Below are positions 46,754 through 57,807 of a stretch of 64,000 bases of DNA, piece by piece; position 1 is the first letter of the stretch; each line of letters starts with the position of its first letter. Under the pieces are notes generated by a model, which made no database searches, had not been told where the DNA came from, and was given only the letters and a program-made list of their open reading frames with translations. The stretch covers positions 186,001 through 250,000 of the forward strand of contig MU863882.1 of NCBI GenBank assembly GCA_033296885.1, in the 5' to 3' direction. This stretch comes from Triangularia verruculosa. Taxonomy: Eukaryota; Ascomycota; Sordariomycetes; Sordariales; Podosporaceae. The translations under genes and the position numbers were made by a program.

Positions 46754-47964
46754 CTACCTCAACTCCACCATCCCCTTCACACTCTCCCACACCTCCTCCG
46801 GCAGCACCTTCTTCATCTCCCTCTGCGTCAACCACCTAAACTCCGTCAGCCCCTGCGTGTTCCCGCTCAGATCCGCCTGCCCCGCCATGATCCTCCCCTT
46901 AAGATAAAAAATCTTATCGCCCCTCCTGACAAGCTTCTTCGTCTCCGGCTCCACCTCGGGCGCGACGACTCGGTGAGCCACCGGGACGCGACCGACGATC
47001 CACGCGTTCATATTGACACCCGCAGCTTCCTGAAGTGCTCTCTTCGCGGTCTAAATTTCATCATGTTAGTTTAATCCTCGAGGATTTAGGGGGAAGAAAA
47101 AAAACAAACATGATGCAACGCCTCCTCAGTAGTAACCTGCTCCATCGGAAACCCCCACTTCCCCGTCCTGCCGTGTTTGACCACCAGGTAAAGCGTCTCG
47201 TCCAGCTTGCGGTCCAGTCTAGTCTTGTCGTCCTTGTCGTCGGCCTCGGTCCTCCTCGGCATCGGCTTCTCGACGGGAACGATCTCCTCGGGTGCGATCA
47301 GCTCGCCGTCTTCCGAGACCCTGACTTCTGCGTCTTTGAGGAGGACTTCGGTTAGGGTTGAGGGGGAGGAGGCGGTGGAGCCGACGAGGACCTCGTCGTT
47401 CCAGGCCATGCGGCCTCGGGGGTTGTACCGGCCGATGTCCTTGGCGGGCACGCCGTGGCGTTCTTTGATCTTGATGCGCCATTCGAGGTCGTGGGCGGTG
47501 TCTTGCTTGAAGTAGTAGTCCTTGCGGAAGGGGGCGACGAGGCGCTCGTTGAGGCGCTTTTGGTAGAGGTAGAAGGAGGATTCGAAGGGGGTGGGGAGGC
47601 GGGTGAGGAGGGGGGGGCGGGTGAGGATGAGGGCGGATTTGATGTGGTAGGGGGAGGGCCCGGGGCCGGGGGAGGGGGGTGGTGGTGGTTGAGAGGTGGT
47701 GGTGGGTTGTTCTGGTATTGGGGAGGGGACGGCTTCGGCTGCGAAGGTACGTCTTGGGTGGAGGAGGGAGGTGGTGGTGGGAGTTGTGGTTCGGAGAAGG
47801 AGGAGGGGGGTGGAGGATCGGGTGCATTGGAGGCAGACTCTTTGCGAACCTGGGGATATCGTCAGTTTTTCTGGATTCTTATACAAAACAAAGATATATA
47901 TATAAAAGAGAAACCTACCCCTCAACAGAGCAGCTGCCCCTCTACCTGGCGCCGCCGACATCAT
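46754..47964 (-). CDS. MRPL17: Mitochondrial large-subunit ribosomal protein mL46, 360 aa
   Basis: Exons 47964-47919, 47849-47110 and 47050-46754; introns of 69 and 59 nt (donors GTAGGT and GTTTGT, branch ACTAAC). The N-terminus (MMSAAPGRGAAALLRG.., Arg/Ser/Thr-rich, ending near RRTFAAEAV) is a mitochondrial targeting sequence, followed by a proline-rich linker. The conserved core begins IKSALILTRPPLLTRLPTPFESSFYLYQKRLNERL and includes a Nudix-like region, LYLVVKHGRTGKWGFP..TEEALHHTAKRALQEAAGVNMNAWIVGRVP. In yeast the orthologue is MrpL17 of the mitoribosome. Two ATGs in tandem open the frame; the first was chosen. Confidence 0.93.
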
Positions 47965-48980
47965 GTTTGGTATTCAGTTTCCGTCAGCGGTGGGTGCTGC
48001 TTTTCCGTGAGGGTGTTGTATCCTTTTGTCGGCCGGCGTGGGGGAGGTCAATCACTTATTATCCTCGCAACTCAATCTTCAATTCCTCACTTCTCCTTCG
48101 CCGGCGGATTCGTCCCAAAGCCGCGAACCAGCACCTGCTCCCGTCAACTTTTTGCAGGGGAGGGTCCAAGCTTCCGACTCACCGCCTGCCGAATACCGCC
48201 TAGCCCATCGAACCCCACCAGGGGTACGGGTTACTTAAGAAAGTTTTTGGCCCGCCAAAATTTCAAGATTTCTTTTTCTTCTTCTTCTCTCTTCACGGCA
48301 CTAATCCTTATCATCAGGGCATTTTATCTCCTCCAAAATAGTCATGATCATTTACATGTGCCCAGAGAAGGGGTCAAACCCAGCAGCCTTTTTTCGCTAG
48401 CGGAACCTGTTAACATGTCCTACTGGGTCTCGTTAGATAGTCGCTGCTGACATTTCTTTGTGATTGCAATTTTGCTTGTGTGTGTAAATTTGGCCGGTGA
48501 TCGAGAGCCGCCCGACGTCAGTCCGGCGAAGCTTTGTCGCAAGAACACGATCATCAGGATTGGAGCCAGCCTCGGCTGGTCGATTTGTTTTCGCTCTTGA
48601 ACTGGGCGTCACCCACCTGTCACTATCTCACAAGAGCAGATGATGTGGCAGACGACTGGGCGACCTAGCTTCCCTTGCTGTCTTGTTAACTCAGTGTTCA
48701 GACAAGAAGAGTGTTGTTGAATTAGTCAAGTCGGCGAAGTGTCAACAGCGGCCATTTTCGGAGGCTGAAATTGAGGCTTGTTCTCAAAAAAGCGGTACAG
48801 AAGGCGAAGATTGCACCGGATAGCTGCAGGAACCACTCATTACCACCAAGATGTTGCGTAGACAAATCTGGACATGGACATTGTACATTTACATTTACTC
48901 TAGACTATCTGCCCAGTTCTTTGAACCTTTTCTACTTCAACCCAACACAAGACATTTGTAATCCGTCAAGCGCGTGGCTC
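47965..48980. other. Non-coding stretch between mL46 and CCT8
   Basis: About 1 kb between two minus-strand genes: promoter of the mL46 gene at the left and 3' UTR of CCT8 at the right. Overlapping + strand frames at 47.7-48.4 kb are shadows of the mL46 gene. Confidence 0.45.
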
Positions 48981-50894
48981 TCAGTCCTCATCCCAGTTCT
49001 GTCATGAGGAGTTAGCATACTGTCATCAATGACACATTGTCATCTAATGAGAACTCACCTTGTTGGGTCCAGGAGGCTTGGGTCCACCAGCCTGCCTAGC
49101 AACGATGATCTGATCCACTGACAACACCGTTCGGGCAGCCTCTGTCGCGAGCTTGATGGCCCATTGCTTGGTCACCAGCAGGTCGAGAATGCCTTCTTCC
49201 TCAGCATCCAGGATGAATGTGCCGTCGTTGTTCTGGTCAAACAGTTAGTGATGGCCCAGGCGGGAAGTCCAAAAAGAAACCTACCTCAATATCAACACCG
49301 GCAGACCAGCCGTCTTGCTTCTGATGCGCGGCATACAGTCTGCTGAGAACCTCGGTAGCATCCAGACCAGCACTCTCAGCGAGAGTCCTTGGCACAACCT
49401 CGAAGGCCTCGGCATACTTCTTGATGGAGTACTGCGCGAGACCTTGAGTCTTGTCACCAACAGCTTGTATCCTCTCAACAAGCTCAATCTCTGTAGCACC
49501 AGCACCGGGCACCAGTCTGGCATCTCTGGAGATGGCCTTGACGACATTGACACCGTCGTCGACGGCACGCTCAATGTCGTCGAGGTGGTTCTGAGTGGCT
49601 CCACGGAGCACAATGGTGGCTGTCCTTGTGGCTTCATCCTCTTGTCTGAAGACTGTCACCCGGTCACCGCCAATCTCCTGGGTCTCCACAACGTCGATGG
49701 TACCCATCTCATCAGGCATGGGGGCGCCAAGACGAGCAAGCGGCGTGGCACCAACGACTCTGCAGATTCTTCTGAGCTCAAACTTGCTGAGAATCTTGAT
49801 GACCAGGATGCCGTAGCGGTTAAGGTAGTGCAAGGCCAGCTCGCCAACCGTGGAACCTGCGACGACGACACGGATGCCGACATCATGGAGCTCCTTGATG
49901 GCGGCCTCGAGCTGTGTCTCCTCACCCTTTGTGAAGTCAAGCATCTCCTTGGCGTTGTGTAGTAATACTGTTCCCTTGGTCTCGGTCTGGCTGGTGTCGA
50001 TGGCACAAGTGAAGACACCAACCTTGGCCTTTTTGGCCTTCTTCACCGATCCGTTGGGCTCCTTGGGGAAGACCATACCCTTGACGACACGACTTTGCTC
50101 CAAGCTGCCACCCATGATCTTGACCACGCGGACGTTGTCGACGTTGAAGTTGGCTGGGTTCTTGGGAAGAACGGCAAGTACAGCCTCGGCGACGATCTGG
50201 GAAAGGAACTCCTCGTTGCCGTTCTGCTTACTGGCGATGACAGTGCGGATGGCCTTGCTGAGGTCGTCCTGGGTTCGGATATTCTCCACCTTGTCAATTT
50301 CGAGCTCCTCAAGGAAGTCCAGAGCAATCTTCTGTGCCCTCTCGTAACCAGTGACAATGTCGGAAGCCTTGAGACCCATGCGCAGGAGCTCCTCCGCCTT
50401 CTTCAAGAGCTCACCAGCAAGGACGATGACGAGGTTGGTGGCATCTCCCATCTCGGACTCTTGTTGCTGACTGGCCATGACGAGTAACTTGGCGGCGGGG
50501 TGGACAACATCGAGCTCGCGGAGGATGGTGGCAGCATCGGAGGTGAGGATCATCTTCTGGAGATGGTTGATGACGATCTTGTTGCGGCCATAGGGACCCA
50601 ACGATGTCTGGACCGTCGACGAGATGGCGCGACAGGCATCGATATTACGGAGGACAGCTCCATCCTCAGAGTCGTAGCTATAGAACAACAAGAGTAACAC
50701 AAAGGTCAGCACCGGGTGGCTATGTGTTGTTGCGATGCCATTCAGGGGCAGCACAGCGCATGGTGGGGCAGGGACGAGATGAGGCGGGGGAGCAGAGGCA
50801 GCGAGCATTCACAAGCTTTTGAAGAATAAACCTACTTGTTGTAGCCGCCCTTGAAAAGGCCGGCGTTGGGCGCATTCGGGATGTTGAGAGACAT
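48981..50894 (-). CDS. CCT8: T-complex protein 1 subunit theta (CCT8), 547 aa
   Basis: Exons 50894-50836, 50677-49285, 49232-49059 and 48998-48981; introns of 158, 52 and 60 nt. The last exon is 18 nt (NWDED and stop). Starts MSLNIPNAPNAGLFKGGYNNY. Group II chaperonin marks: SLGPYGRNKIVINHLQKMILTSDAATILREL, the ATPase motif GDATNLVIVLAGELL (most CCT subunits have GDGT), VPGAGATEIELV and GLDATEVLSRLYAAHQ. The end, AWAIKLATEAARTVLSVDQIIVARQAGGPKPP-like, is typical of theta. It is one of eight subunits of the cytosolic TRiC ring that folds actin, tubulin and WD proteins. Head-to-head with the HMG-box gene. Confidence 0.95.
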
Positions 50895-51465
50895 GGCTGT
50901 CGTTTCTCGCCGGTTGCGAGCCTTTCGATGGAAAGGAGGTGTCGCCGGTTCACAAGGTTAGCGAGTCAAACCAAACGATGTAATAAGCTTGCCCGCTGTT
51001 TCCCGCTGTGGAGGCCCGCAAAAAAAGTTGAAGGAAATGCCAGAGCTCAAGTCAACAAAACGGTAGGCAGCCTTGGGTGCGTGCAGCTTCCCCTGCTATC
51101 CAATGGAATCACACCACCAAACCCACCTGTAAAGTCAGCACTCCGCCCTCCACTAACTCCCCAGAAAACAGTGGATCTTGCCTGGACCTTTCAGCCTTGT
51201 CGTCGCGCCTGCCGCGAAGCACTCTCTCACGCATCAAGATCCATCCAGGCGCCTTCATTCCGGCCTCGTTTCCGTTCTGCTTCAAAAGGTGTCCCGAGCT
51301 CCAAACGCTATCGGAAAAGCGCGGCTATCTTCATTTCGACGCCCACATTATTATTCCATCATCTTTATCATTTGCGACTCAATTTTATCCTTCTAACGCA
51401 CTTGTTTTCGCCAATTCTCAACGCCACTGCGATCCGCCGGTCGACTTAGTTCACAACCGTCAGCC
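50895..51465. promoter_or_regulatory. Short divergent promoter region, CCT8 / HMG-box genes
   Basis: 571 bp between the two start codons; the shortest head-to-head spacing in the window, so both core promoters lie here. No TATA box stands out. Confidence 0.5.
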
Positions 51466-52674
51466 ATGGCGCCAGGTACGTTTACGTCAAACTCCAGATC
51501 TGTTTATTTTAGCAATTACCTTTTTCCCCGAACCGCATCTTTCTCCCAGAGAGTCATCACCATCACCATCATCATGTTCCCCGCCCTGGAAATGGAGGAC
51601 TTCACTAACCAAACCTTCGCCCTCTCCCCAGCAAGCGCAATCCCCCCTCCCCTCCCCCCAACCGTGGAGGAGGCCTACCGCAGAAAGTGCAACAAGCTCC
51701 GCCAGCGCACCAACGAAGTCGAGAAGGCCAACGATGCCTCCCGGGTCCGTCTCAATCGCCTCAAGCGCCAGATCGAGAAGCTCCGTCTCGAGCGCGCCTT
51801 TCTCTTCGAGCAACTCGCCAAGCGCACGAGCACAAACGTGGAGGACTCTGACGGCAGCCCGAGTCCGCCTCCGACTGTAAGTCCATCATCTTTATCGCCA
51901 AGAATGAACAACGGCAGCAGCCGCGGCGGTGGCGCCATCACTCTTTCCAACCTGTCACAAAATGAGAGAGATGAATACGATCGACTAACTCCGTCGCGTT
52001 CGAAACAGCCCAAGGAAAAGCCACTGAGACTGAAGCGTGGTCATCGCAAGGCGTCGATGCTGCCGACTGGTGGTGGTGTTGGTGGTGGGGATGGCAGTGG
52101 GAGTCAGGCGGGGGGCAGTCAGGCTGGTGGTAATGCCGGGTCGAGTCTGGCGGCTAGTCAGTTTATCAACCAGAATCTGGGGGCTTCGCATTCGCCGAGT
52201 AGCGATGCTTTTTCGCTGGCGAATAGAGGGTTGAATGGGGTTCATCGGGAGCCTCCGACGAAGCCGGGGAGTGCCTTTGAGCTATATTGCAACGAGAGGA
52301 ACACTGCTGCCACCACTACCACCGCCGACAACAACGACACCGACAAGACCGAGGAAGAGGGGTCGAGACCGGGGTTGGATGATGAGGAGCTTGCCAAGGG
52401 GTGGAAGGACCTAAGCGAGACGCAGAGGGGGGAGTTTGAGACAAGAGCTGGGGAGAATATGGCCCAATATGAGAAGGACAGGGTCGAGTACGATGATGCC
52501 GCTGCTGCTGACGCGGAGGCGGCGAAACAACAGAAAGAAAGCGACGAGGAAAAAGCAAAGGAGAACGGGACGGGCAATGCGACGGAGGAGGAACAGAAGG
52601 ACGAGCAAGGGGATGTGGAGATGGGAGACTACGATACGGACCCGGAGACGCAGCCGAACCCAGAGGACGAGTAG
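51466..52674 (+). CDS. HMG-box protein, probable INO80 subunit (Nhp10/Nht1-like), 306 aa
   Basis: Exons 51466-51475, 51632-51876 and 52009-52674. The first exon is 10 nt (MAP plus one base). Both introns (156 and 132 nt) are multiples of three, so the unspliced frame is also open, but each has a canonical donor (GTACGT, GTAAGT), a CTAAC branch and a CAG acceptor; the spliced protein is the likely product. Residues 15-72 form a basic coiled coil (EEAYRRKCNKLRQRT.., LNRLKRQIEKLRLERAFLFEQL) as in Nhp10/Nht1-type INO80 subunits. A Gly/Ser-rich linker leads to an HMG-type domain (about 166-245: KPGSAFELYCNERN, then KGWKDLSETQRGEFETRAGENMAQYEKD) with an acidic/Thr insert. The tail is acidic. INO80 membership is inferred from this architecture. 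Confidence 0.85.
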   Translation: MAPGTFTSNSRSVYFSNYLFPRTASFSQRVITITIIMFPALEMEDFTNQTFALSPASAIPPPLPPTVEEAYRRKCNKLRQRTNEVEKANDASRVRLNRLKRQIEKLRLERAFLFEQLAKRTSTNVEDSDGSPSPPPTVSPSSLSPRMNNGSSRGGGAITLSNLSQNERDEYDRLTPSRSKQPKEKPLRLKRGHRKASMLPTGGGVGGGDGSGSQAGGSQAGGNAGSSLAASQFINQNLGASHSPSSDAFSLANRGLNGVHREPPTKPGSAFELYCNERNTAATTTTADNNDTDKTEEEGSRPGLDDEELAKGWKDLSETQRGEFETRAGENMAQYEKDRVEYDDAAAADAEAAKQQKESDEEKAKENGTGNATEEEQKDEQGDVEMGDYDTDPETQPNPEDE

Positions 52675-53410
52675 GGTTTTCTCGGCAAGTAAGCGGCTCG
52701 CGTCATTCTGGCCGGACTACTCATCCAAACGATTGGGGATTCCTTCGACCTAGTCCCGATCCTCTTCAGCCTCGTTTGTTTCTGTTGCCACGGCTTGCCG
52801 ACCGCGGGTTTTGTTCACTATGAGGATGAGTCCAAGGGATTTTTCAAGAAGAAGGGATCATTACTCTTTTTACCTTTTTTTCGTCTTTGTCTTTTGAACT
52901 TTTGGAATGGGAATGGAAGGGGGGGGGATAAATGGGTAGCGGTCTTGTTTTATAACCGATGGAGAAAAATGGGGTTAGGGCGTATTGTATTAGATGCTTA
53001 ATGGCTTTTTTTTCTCTCTTCAAGAGAGCTGAGGGTGCTGTTTTGACTACCTACAGACCATGTTCAATGTTGGTGTGTGTGTACAGAAGTACGATATAGA
53101 TCCTGGAATTTGTGATTTAGAGGAAGGATTCCGTGCACTAGTGGTTTTCACTACACCCCAAGGTCTTGAGACACAAAAACCAGTCCTTTTGCTTGATTTG
53201 AAAAGACATGAAAACAATTCATGAAACCAACTCCAGTCCTATGCCTTATGCATGTCCCGCGCCCACACTGCACACCAAAACTCCATAACAGACATGAGTA
53301 GCATACATTATATATGAAAAGATGCAGCAGCAATGCGGCACCTTTTCCGCCTCTTGAACCACGCCCATTATCGTCTCTCTCTTCTCTATATATTGTCTCT
53401 CGTCGACCTC
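52675..53410. other. Convergent non-coding stretch
   Basis: About 0.7 kb between two tail-to-tail genes; T-rich downstream of the HMG-box gene. No supported gene. Confidence 0.45.
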
Positions 53411-55227
53411 TTAATCGATACCCACGTACAGATCCACAACGATATTTACCAACGCCACCAAGATCTCTGCCGCGATCAGGATGATGACTATTTTCTCATG
53501 TCAGTAACCAACCCCCTAACTTTTTCATATATATAAAGCGGCAATCAAGAACTTACCAATCCACTCCAACTTCTCTCCATGCCCATGACTCAGCTGATCC
53601 TTCAGCACCGCCAGCAAATCCGCAATCACATCCAACCTCTCCGTCACGAGCGCCACTCTCTGGTCCATCTCCAGATAGCTTCTCACGGCCTGGTACACCG
53701 GCTCCAGCTGCGGCTCTACCCAAAACAGCTCAGGCGTGTCCAGCACCGAGCCGTTCAGGTGGACGCCGATTCGGAGGATGAACAACTCGCCAATCTGCAT
53801 GTTGATCTGTTTACGAGAGAGGTCAATCTTGCCGGTGAGGGCGAGTTGGGAGGGAATGTCCTTGCACTCCTCGATGGTCGAGGCGATGAGCTCTTCAAAG
53901 AGGGAGGTCTGACACAAGGTTTGTTAGTGTTGACAAGGGTGAGTTGGGGGAACGGTTGGAAATATACCTTGACACTCTGCGCCAGAGCATGCGAAATCGC
54001 CAGCTTGGTCATGTAATTGCACTTATCCCTCAGGGTGATGAAGTCATTGTATATCCGCGGCTGGTACTCATGCGTGTAGTAGAAATTGAACTTTTCCGTC
54101 TCGACGTCATCCGGTCCCAGCTTCTCGAGCTCGAACTTGGTGATCTCTTTGAGAAACCGCTGCTCTTGGCTCGCTGACATGCCCCATATTACCACCACGC
54201 CGTAGTTGAAGATGAAGACTTCTGGGGTGTGAACGGTGATGTCAAAGTCGGCTGGCTGGAGCCGGTCACCACCTTCTGTTGCTACCACGCTTTCGCCTAG
54301 TTGCTGGAGGTCGTCCACGCTTTGATGGGGGACGTCGCTGAACGGGCCAGACGAATAGACCTCGGCAGCTTCGTTCCTAAGATCTATGAGGTCTTGCTGG
54401 TGTTGGTGAAAGCCTTCGCCGTCTATGGTAGGGATTTGACCGGTTGAGTGTCGTCGTTCGGGCGTGGAATGGACTTCAATCACTCGTTCTTGGCGGGAGT
54501 TCTCGACTTGTTTTGAGCTGTAGCTGTATGGTGTGTAGATGCATTCGTCGATCAGCTTGGGATTTGCGCCACGCCCTTTACCTTTACCCTTGAGAAACCT
54601 CATAAGTCCCTCCATTTGGTATCGGTTGGCGGTGCAATAAGCTGTCACTCTGGGTAGTGTCTCGCGGTCGGCCTTTCCTAGACGGGCAGCATCTCTGCGG
54701 GCGGTTGGATCCTTGATTCGTGTATATTGCGAATACACCTCTCTCCCACTTTCCTCATCCACGCCATCATCTTCCAGCTCCGGGGTCGGCAACAACTTGA
54801 GCTTCTGGGCGTTCTTCGTGGTGCGTTGGGGACCAATCTTGGGAAGATGGTGCCCTGGGCCAGCCGTCACGGGCAGCACACCGCTAGGTCCTCCACCTCC
54901 ATGACTATTGCGCCGGCGGAGTTTATTATTTAGGGCCGACAGCATGGGCGGGCCACCCCCAAGCCCCCCGGTGCTGATGGCGGAAGGGCTTGAAGGCGAC
55001 AAGGGCGGTTGGTGTTGGTGATGATGATGTCCCGCTGTTCTTATCTGGGTGCGGTAGGCTTGCTCGGGTTCGATCGTCTTGGAGACGGGGTTTGCATTGA
55101 AGGTGACATTGCGCTGTGGTTTTGGAGGTCGTGTGGCAGACTCGGGAGACGAGGGCTCGGCAGAGGAGATGGAGGAGCTGTTTGATAAAAGAGGTGTCGT
55201 TTCGATGGGTGCCGTATCGTCCGCCAT
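53411..55227 (-). CDS. RMD1/RMD8-family (DUF155) membrane protein, 562 aa
   Basis: Exons 55227-53968, 53908-53557 and 53487-53411; introns of 59 and 69 nt. The N-terminal 190 residues are low-complexity. The DUF155 domain follows: LPRVTAYCTANRYQMEGLMRFL, VFIFNYGVVVIWGMSASQEQRFLKEI, then ETEKFNFYYTHEYQPRIYNDFITL, DKCNYMTKLAISHALAQSVKTSLFEELI and DTPELFWVEPQLEPVYQAVRSYLEMDQRVALVTERLDVIADLLAVL. The last exon supplies a transmembrane helix, VIILIAAEILVALVNIVVDLY. Yeast Rmd1 and Rmd8 are needed for meiotic division and fission yeast Sif2 belongs here; mitochondrial relatives of the family exist, but this N-terminus looks cytosolic. Molecular role unknown. Confidence 0.9.
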
Positions 55228-56596
55228 TTTCCTAATTCACCGATCACGACGGTAGCTGAGTGGGCGGGCGCTGTGATGAGACACGAGGTCTCGGCCGTGT
55301 CTTCCAATCAAGCGTCCAATCCGAAAACAGCTATCGTTTCTGCTGATTAGAGGGTGTCGCTTGTTGCTTATTCGAAGATGCAATAAGCAAAGGCTGTGAC
55401 TTTGCTGCCAATGGTGGCTCCTCTCGGCGGACTGGGAGAGCTTATCAGCGATCGTCGTGGTAAAAAATGCTCTGTATGGTGTCTCCAACTCTGCTTTTGC
55501 AGGTGGGATTGGTGATGACGTCTGAACAGTGTTTGCAGCAGGTCCAGTTTTCTCAATTGCAGCAGTTTTCCGCTGTGGTTGGCTGAACAAGAAACCTTGT
55601 GGGGATGGCGCTAAGACGTGCATGCTTTCGTGGACTTTGACCCACAAATCATGTGCTCAAGCTGCTGTCCTGGTGCTGGGTTTCCTTGGCTTTGCCTGTG
55701 ACACAACAGCCACAGCAACACCACCATGTATGCAAGTAAGACGTTTACTTTAGGTGGCGCTGTCATGGACTCTATTTGGTCAACAAATGTCACGGTCTGT
55801 GGTCTAGGGATAGAAATCGAGAGGTTTGTGGGTAGAACTGTCTGATCAGTCCGCAGCCAGTTGCCTGGTCACCGCCAGCATTTGTTGATTTACCCCTGAC
55901 CCACATGTTCGGAATAGCCTCATCTGGGAAATTCCCCGTGGATGACAATTGCATTTGAAAACTGCCGCAGACCATTCGGTTGGCGCGGTGGGTTTTAGTA
56001 TCTCACTTGCCCTTCAATGGGCGTCACCTCCGTTCCTACCTTTGACACGAAACGCAACAGCTAGACGTTCGTCATGACAGCTGACGTGCAACATGCTTCC
56101 GATTTGAATTAGCAAGGAAAGAAGGCCAGACACATGGCAACATCCGGATGTAAGAGAAGCGGGACCGAACGGCGACCGAGCAGCCAATATTGCAGGCTGT
56201 TGGGCAGGTGCTTCTCGTCCATCGGCGCGCCGGCCCCATGTGTAGATGCCTCTCCATGATAGATCAGTACTGATCTCCTTCCCCGTCTAACGCCTCCACG
56301 ATCTTGTTCCTGGCTCGGCCGTCTCCCTCCTTCCCTCAACCAGACCGGCACACGGCGATGGCCAGCAAGTGGTTGCGCCACCCTCGATCATGAGCGTGGA
56401 AGGAGGCCATCAAACCGGTGTCTGTATAAGATACCTCTTTTCCGCTCGCAGTCTCGAACTTTTCTCTTCTTCAAAACTTCTCCGAGCATCACCAACGCAG
56501 TCAACTGTTACAGCCCCAGCTTTCCCCATTTTTTTGGACTTTGATTCAGGAGATATCAGCATCATCAGATTTTCGTTAATTCACATTTACAGCACA
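55228..56596. promoter_or_regulatory. Divergent intergenic region, DUF155 / secreted protein genes
   Basis: About 1.4 kb between head-to-head start codons. A pyrimidine-rich leader precedes 56597. No supported gene inside. Confidence 0.4.
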
Positions 56597-57807
56597 ATGG
56601 TCTCCAAACTCGCCTTCAACAGCCTTGCGCTCCTCGTATCCTCAGGCTCTGTCCTCGCCCAATACCAAGGCACGACCTACAACCAGACGGGCCCTTTCCT
56701 TCTTCGAGTAGTTTCGGCCAACAATGACATCCTTGAAGGCAAATATCTTACTACCTGCCGCGCGGGTGCCACTACGGAAAGCCTTTGCATTGGTCCCAAC
56801 GAGGTCAACAACTTCACATTGAGCTTCTTTTACAACTACACCATCGTCAATGGCCAGCCATCCAAGACTGGCTTCCTCACTTGGTCACTTCCTGTTTCGG
56901 GCGTTGAGGGTCTCGCGACTGTCTCGGAGCCCATGAGTCTCAGCTTTCAGCCAGGGAGCAATGTTGCGGTGCCCATGTTCACAGTGAGTCTGCTTCCTCT
57001 CGAATGATTGTCCTGTCAGTCGCTAATATTCCCGGCGCACAGTTCAACGAGGCTGGTACTCCGATCGGATGGGACAACGACACTCTCTACATCGCAGCTC
57101 CATACGATGATTCCAAGTTCAGGCCCAACGTCTATCCCAATGCCACGACTACAGATGGCAGCATCATGCAGCGGCTCCGCAACTGGCATTCTTGCTGGGT
57201 GTTGTACAGCGCCTACTACTTCAACTCTGTCGGCTGGGTCTCTGGTGGCGAGCCACGCAATCCCACATGCGAACCCGTCACCATTGTCAAGGTTGACCCC
57301 GCATCGCTGGTCATTCCTAGTGCTTCGGATGAGGCGCCCGATGAGGGTCTGCAAGGTGCCCCAGAGGAGGATCAGGAGGATGAAGATGACGACGCTGATG
57401 ACGATGAAGCTGATGAGGAGGAGGATGAGGATGCTTCTGCTGAGGGTCAACAAGACGATCAGCAGGCTACTCCAGAGGAGGTCCAGGATGACGGCGCCGA
57501 GGAGAGTGCCAGTGATAGCTCTAGCGAACTTGGATTTGTTGGAGTTGTGACAGATGGCACCACTGAGTCTCAGGGGGAGCAATCTCAGCAAGAGGCCCAG
57601 GAGGGTGAGCAGTCATCAGAGGAAGTTCCCGAGGAGGAGTCACAAGGAGAAGGTCATGATGATGATGTGCACGCTGATGATGAGCATGCGGAGGAAGAAC
57701 ATGCCGAAGAAGAGCATGCGGAGGAAGAGCATGTCGAGGAAGAGCACAATGATGAGGATGATGACGGGGAGGAGCATGAGGAGGAGGAGCATGAGGGCGA
57801 GGAGTAA
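56597..57807 (+). CDS. Secreted protein with acidic, histidine-spaced tail, 383 aa
   Basis: Exons 56597-56983 and 57043-57807; the 59-nt intron (GTGAGT..CGCACAG) joins PMFT to FNEAGTP. Signal peptide MVSKLAFNSLALLVSSGSVLA (1-21). Residues 22-215 are a globular ectodomain with paired cysteines (TTCRAG, SLCIG, HSCWVL, PTCEP) and several N-glycosylation sites (NQT, NFT, NYT, NDT, NAT); it resembles the DUF7907-type secreted fungal proteins (moderate confidence). From about residue 222 it is almost entirely Glu, Asp, Gln and Ser, and residues 344-364 are pentapeptide HAEEE/HVEEE repeats placing a His every fifth residue. Such a tail could bind metal or calcium in the cell wall (inference). No membrane anchor or GPI signal is visible. 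Confidence 0.87.

Noticed and set aside
46664..46756. Readthrough beyond the UAG stop of the mL46 gene
   Set aside because: The frame is open for only about 30 codons of A-rich UTR-like sequence, and I saw no hairpin like that of the first gene.
47455..48450. 331-codon + strand frame opposite the mL46 gene
   Set aside because: Gly/Val/Glu-rich translation is the antisense shadow of the proline-rich linker of mL46.
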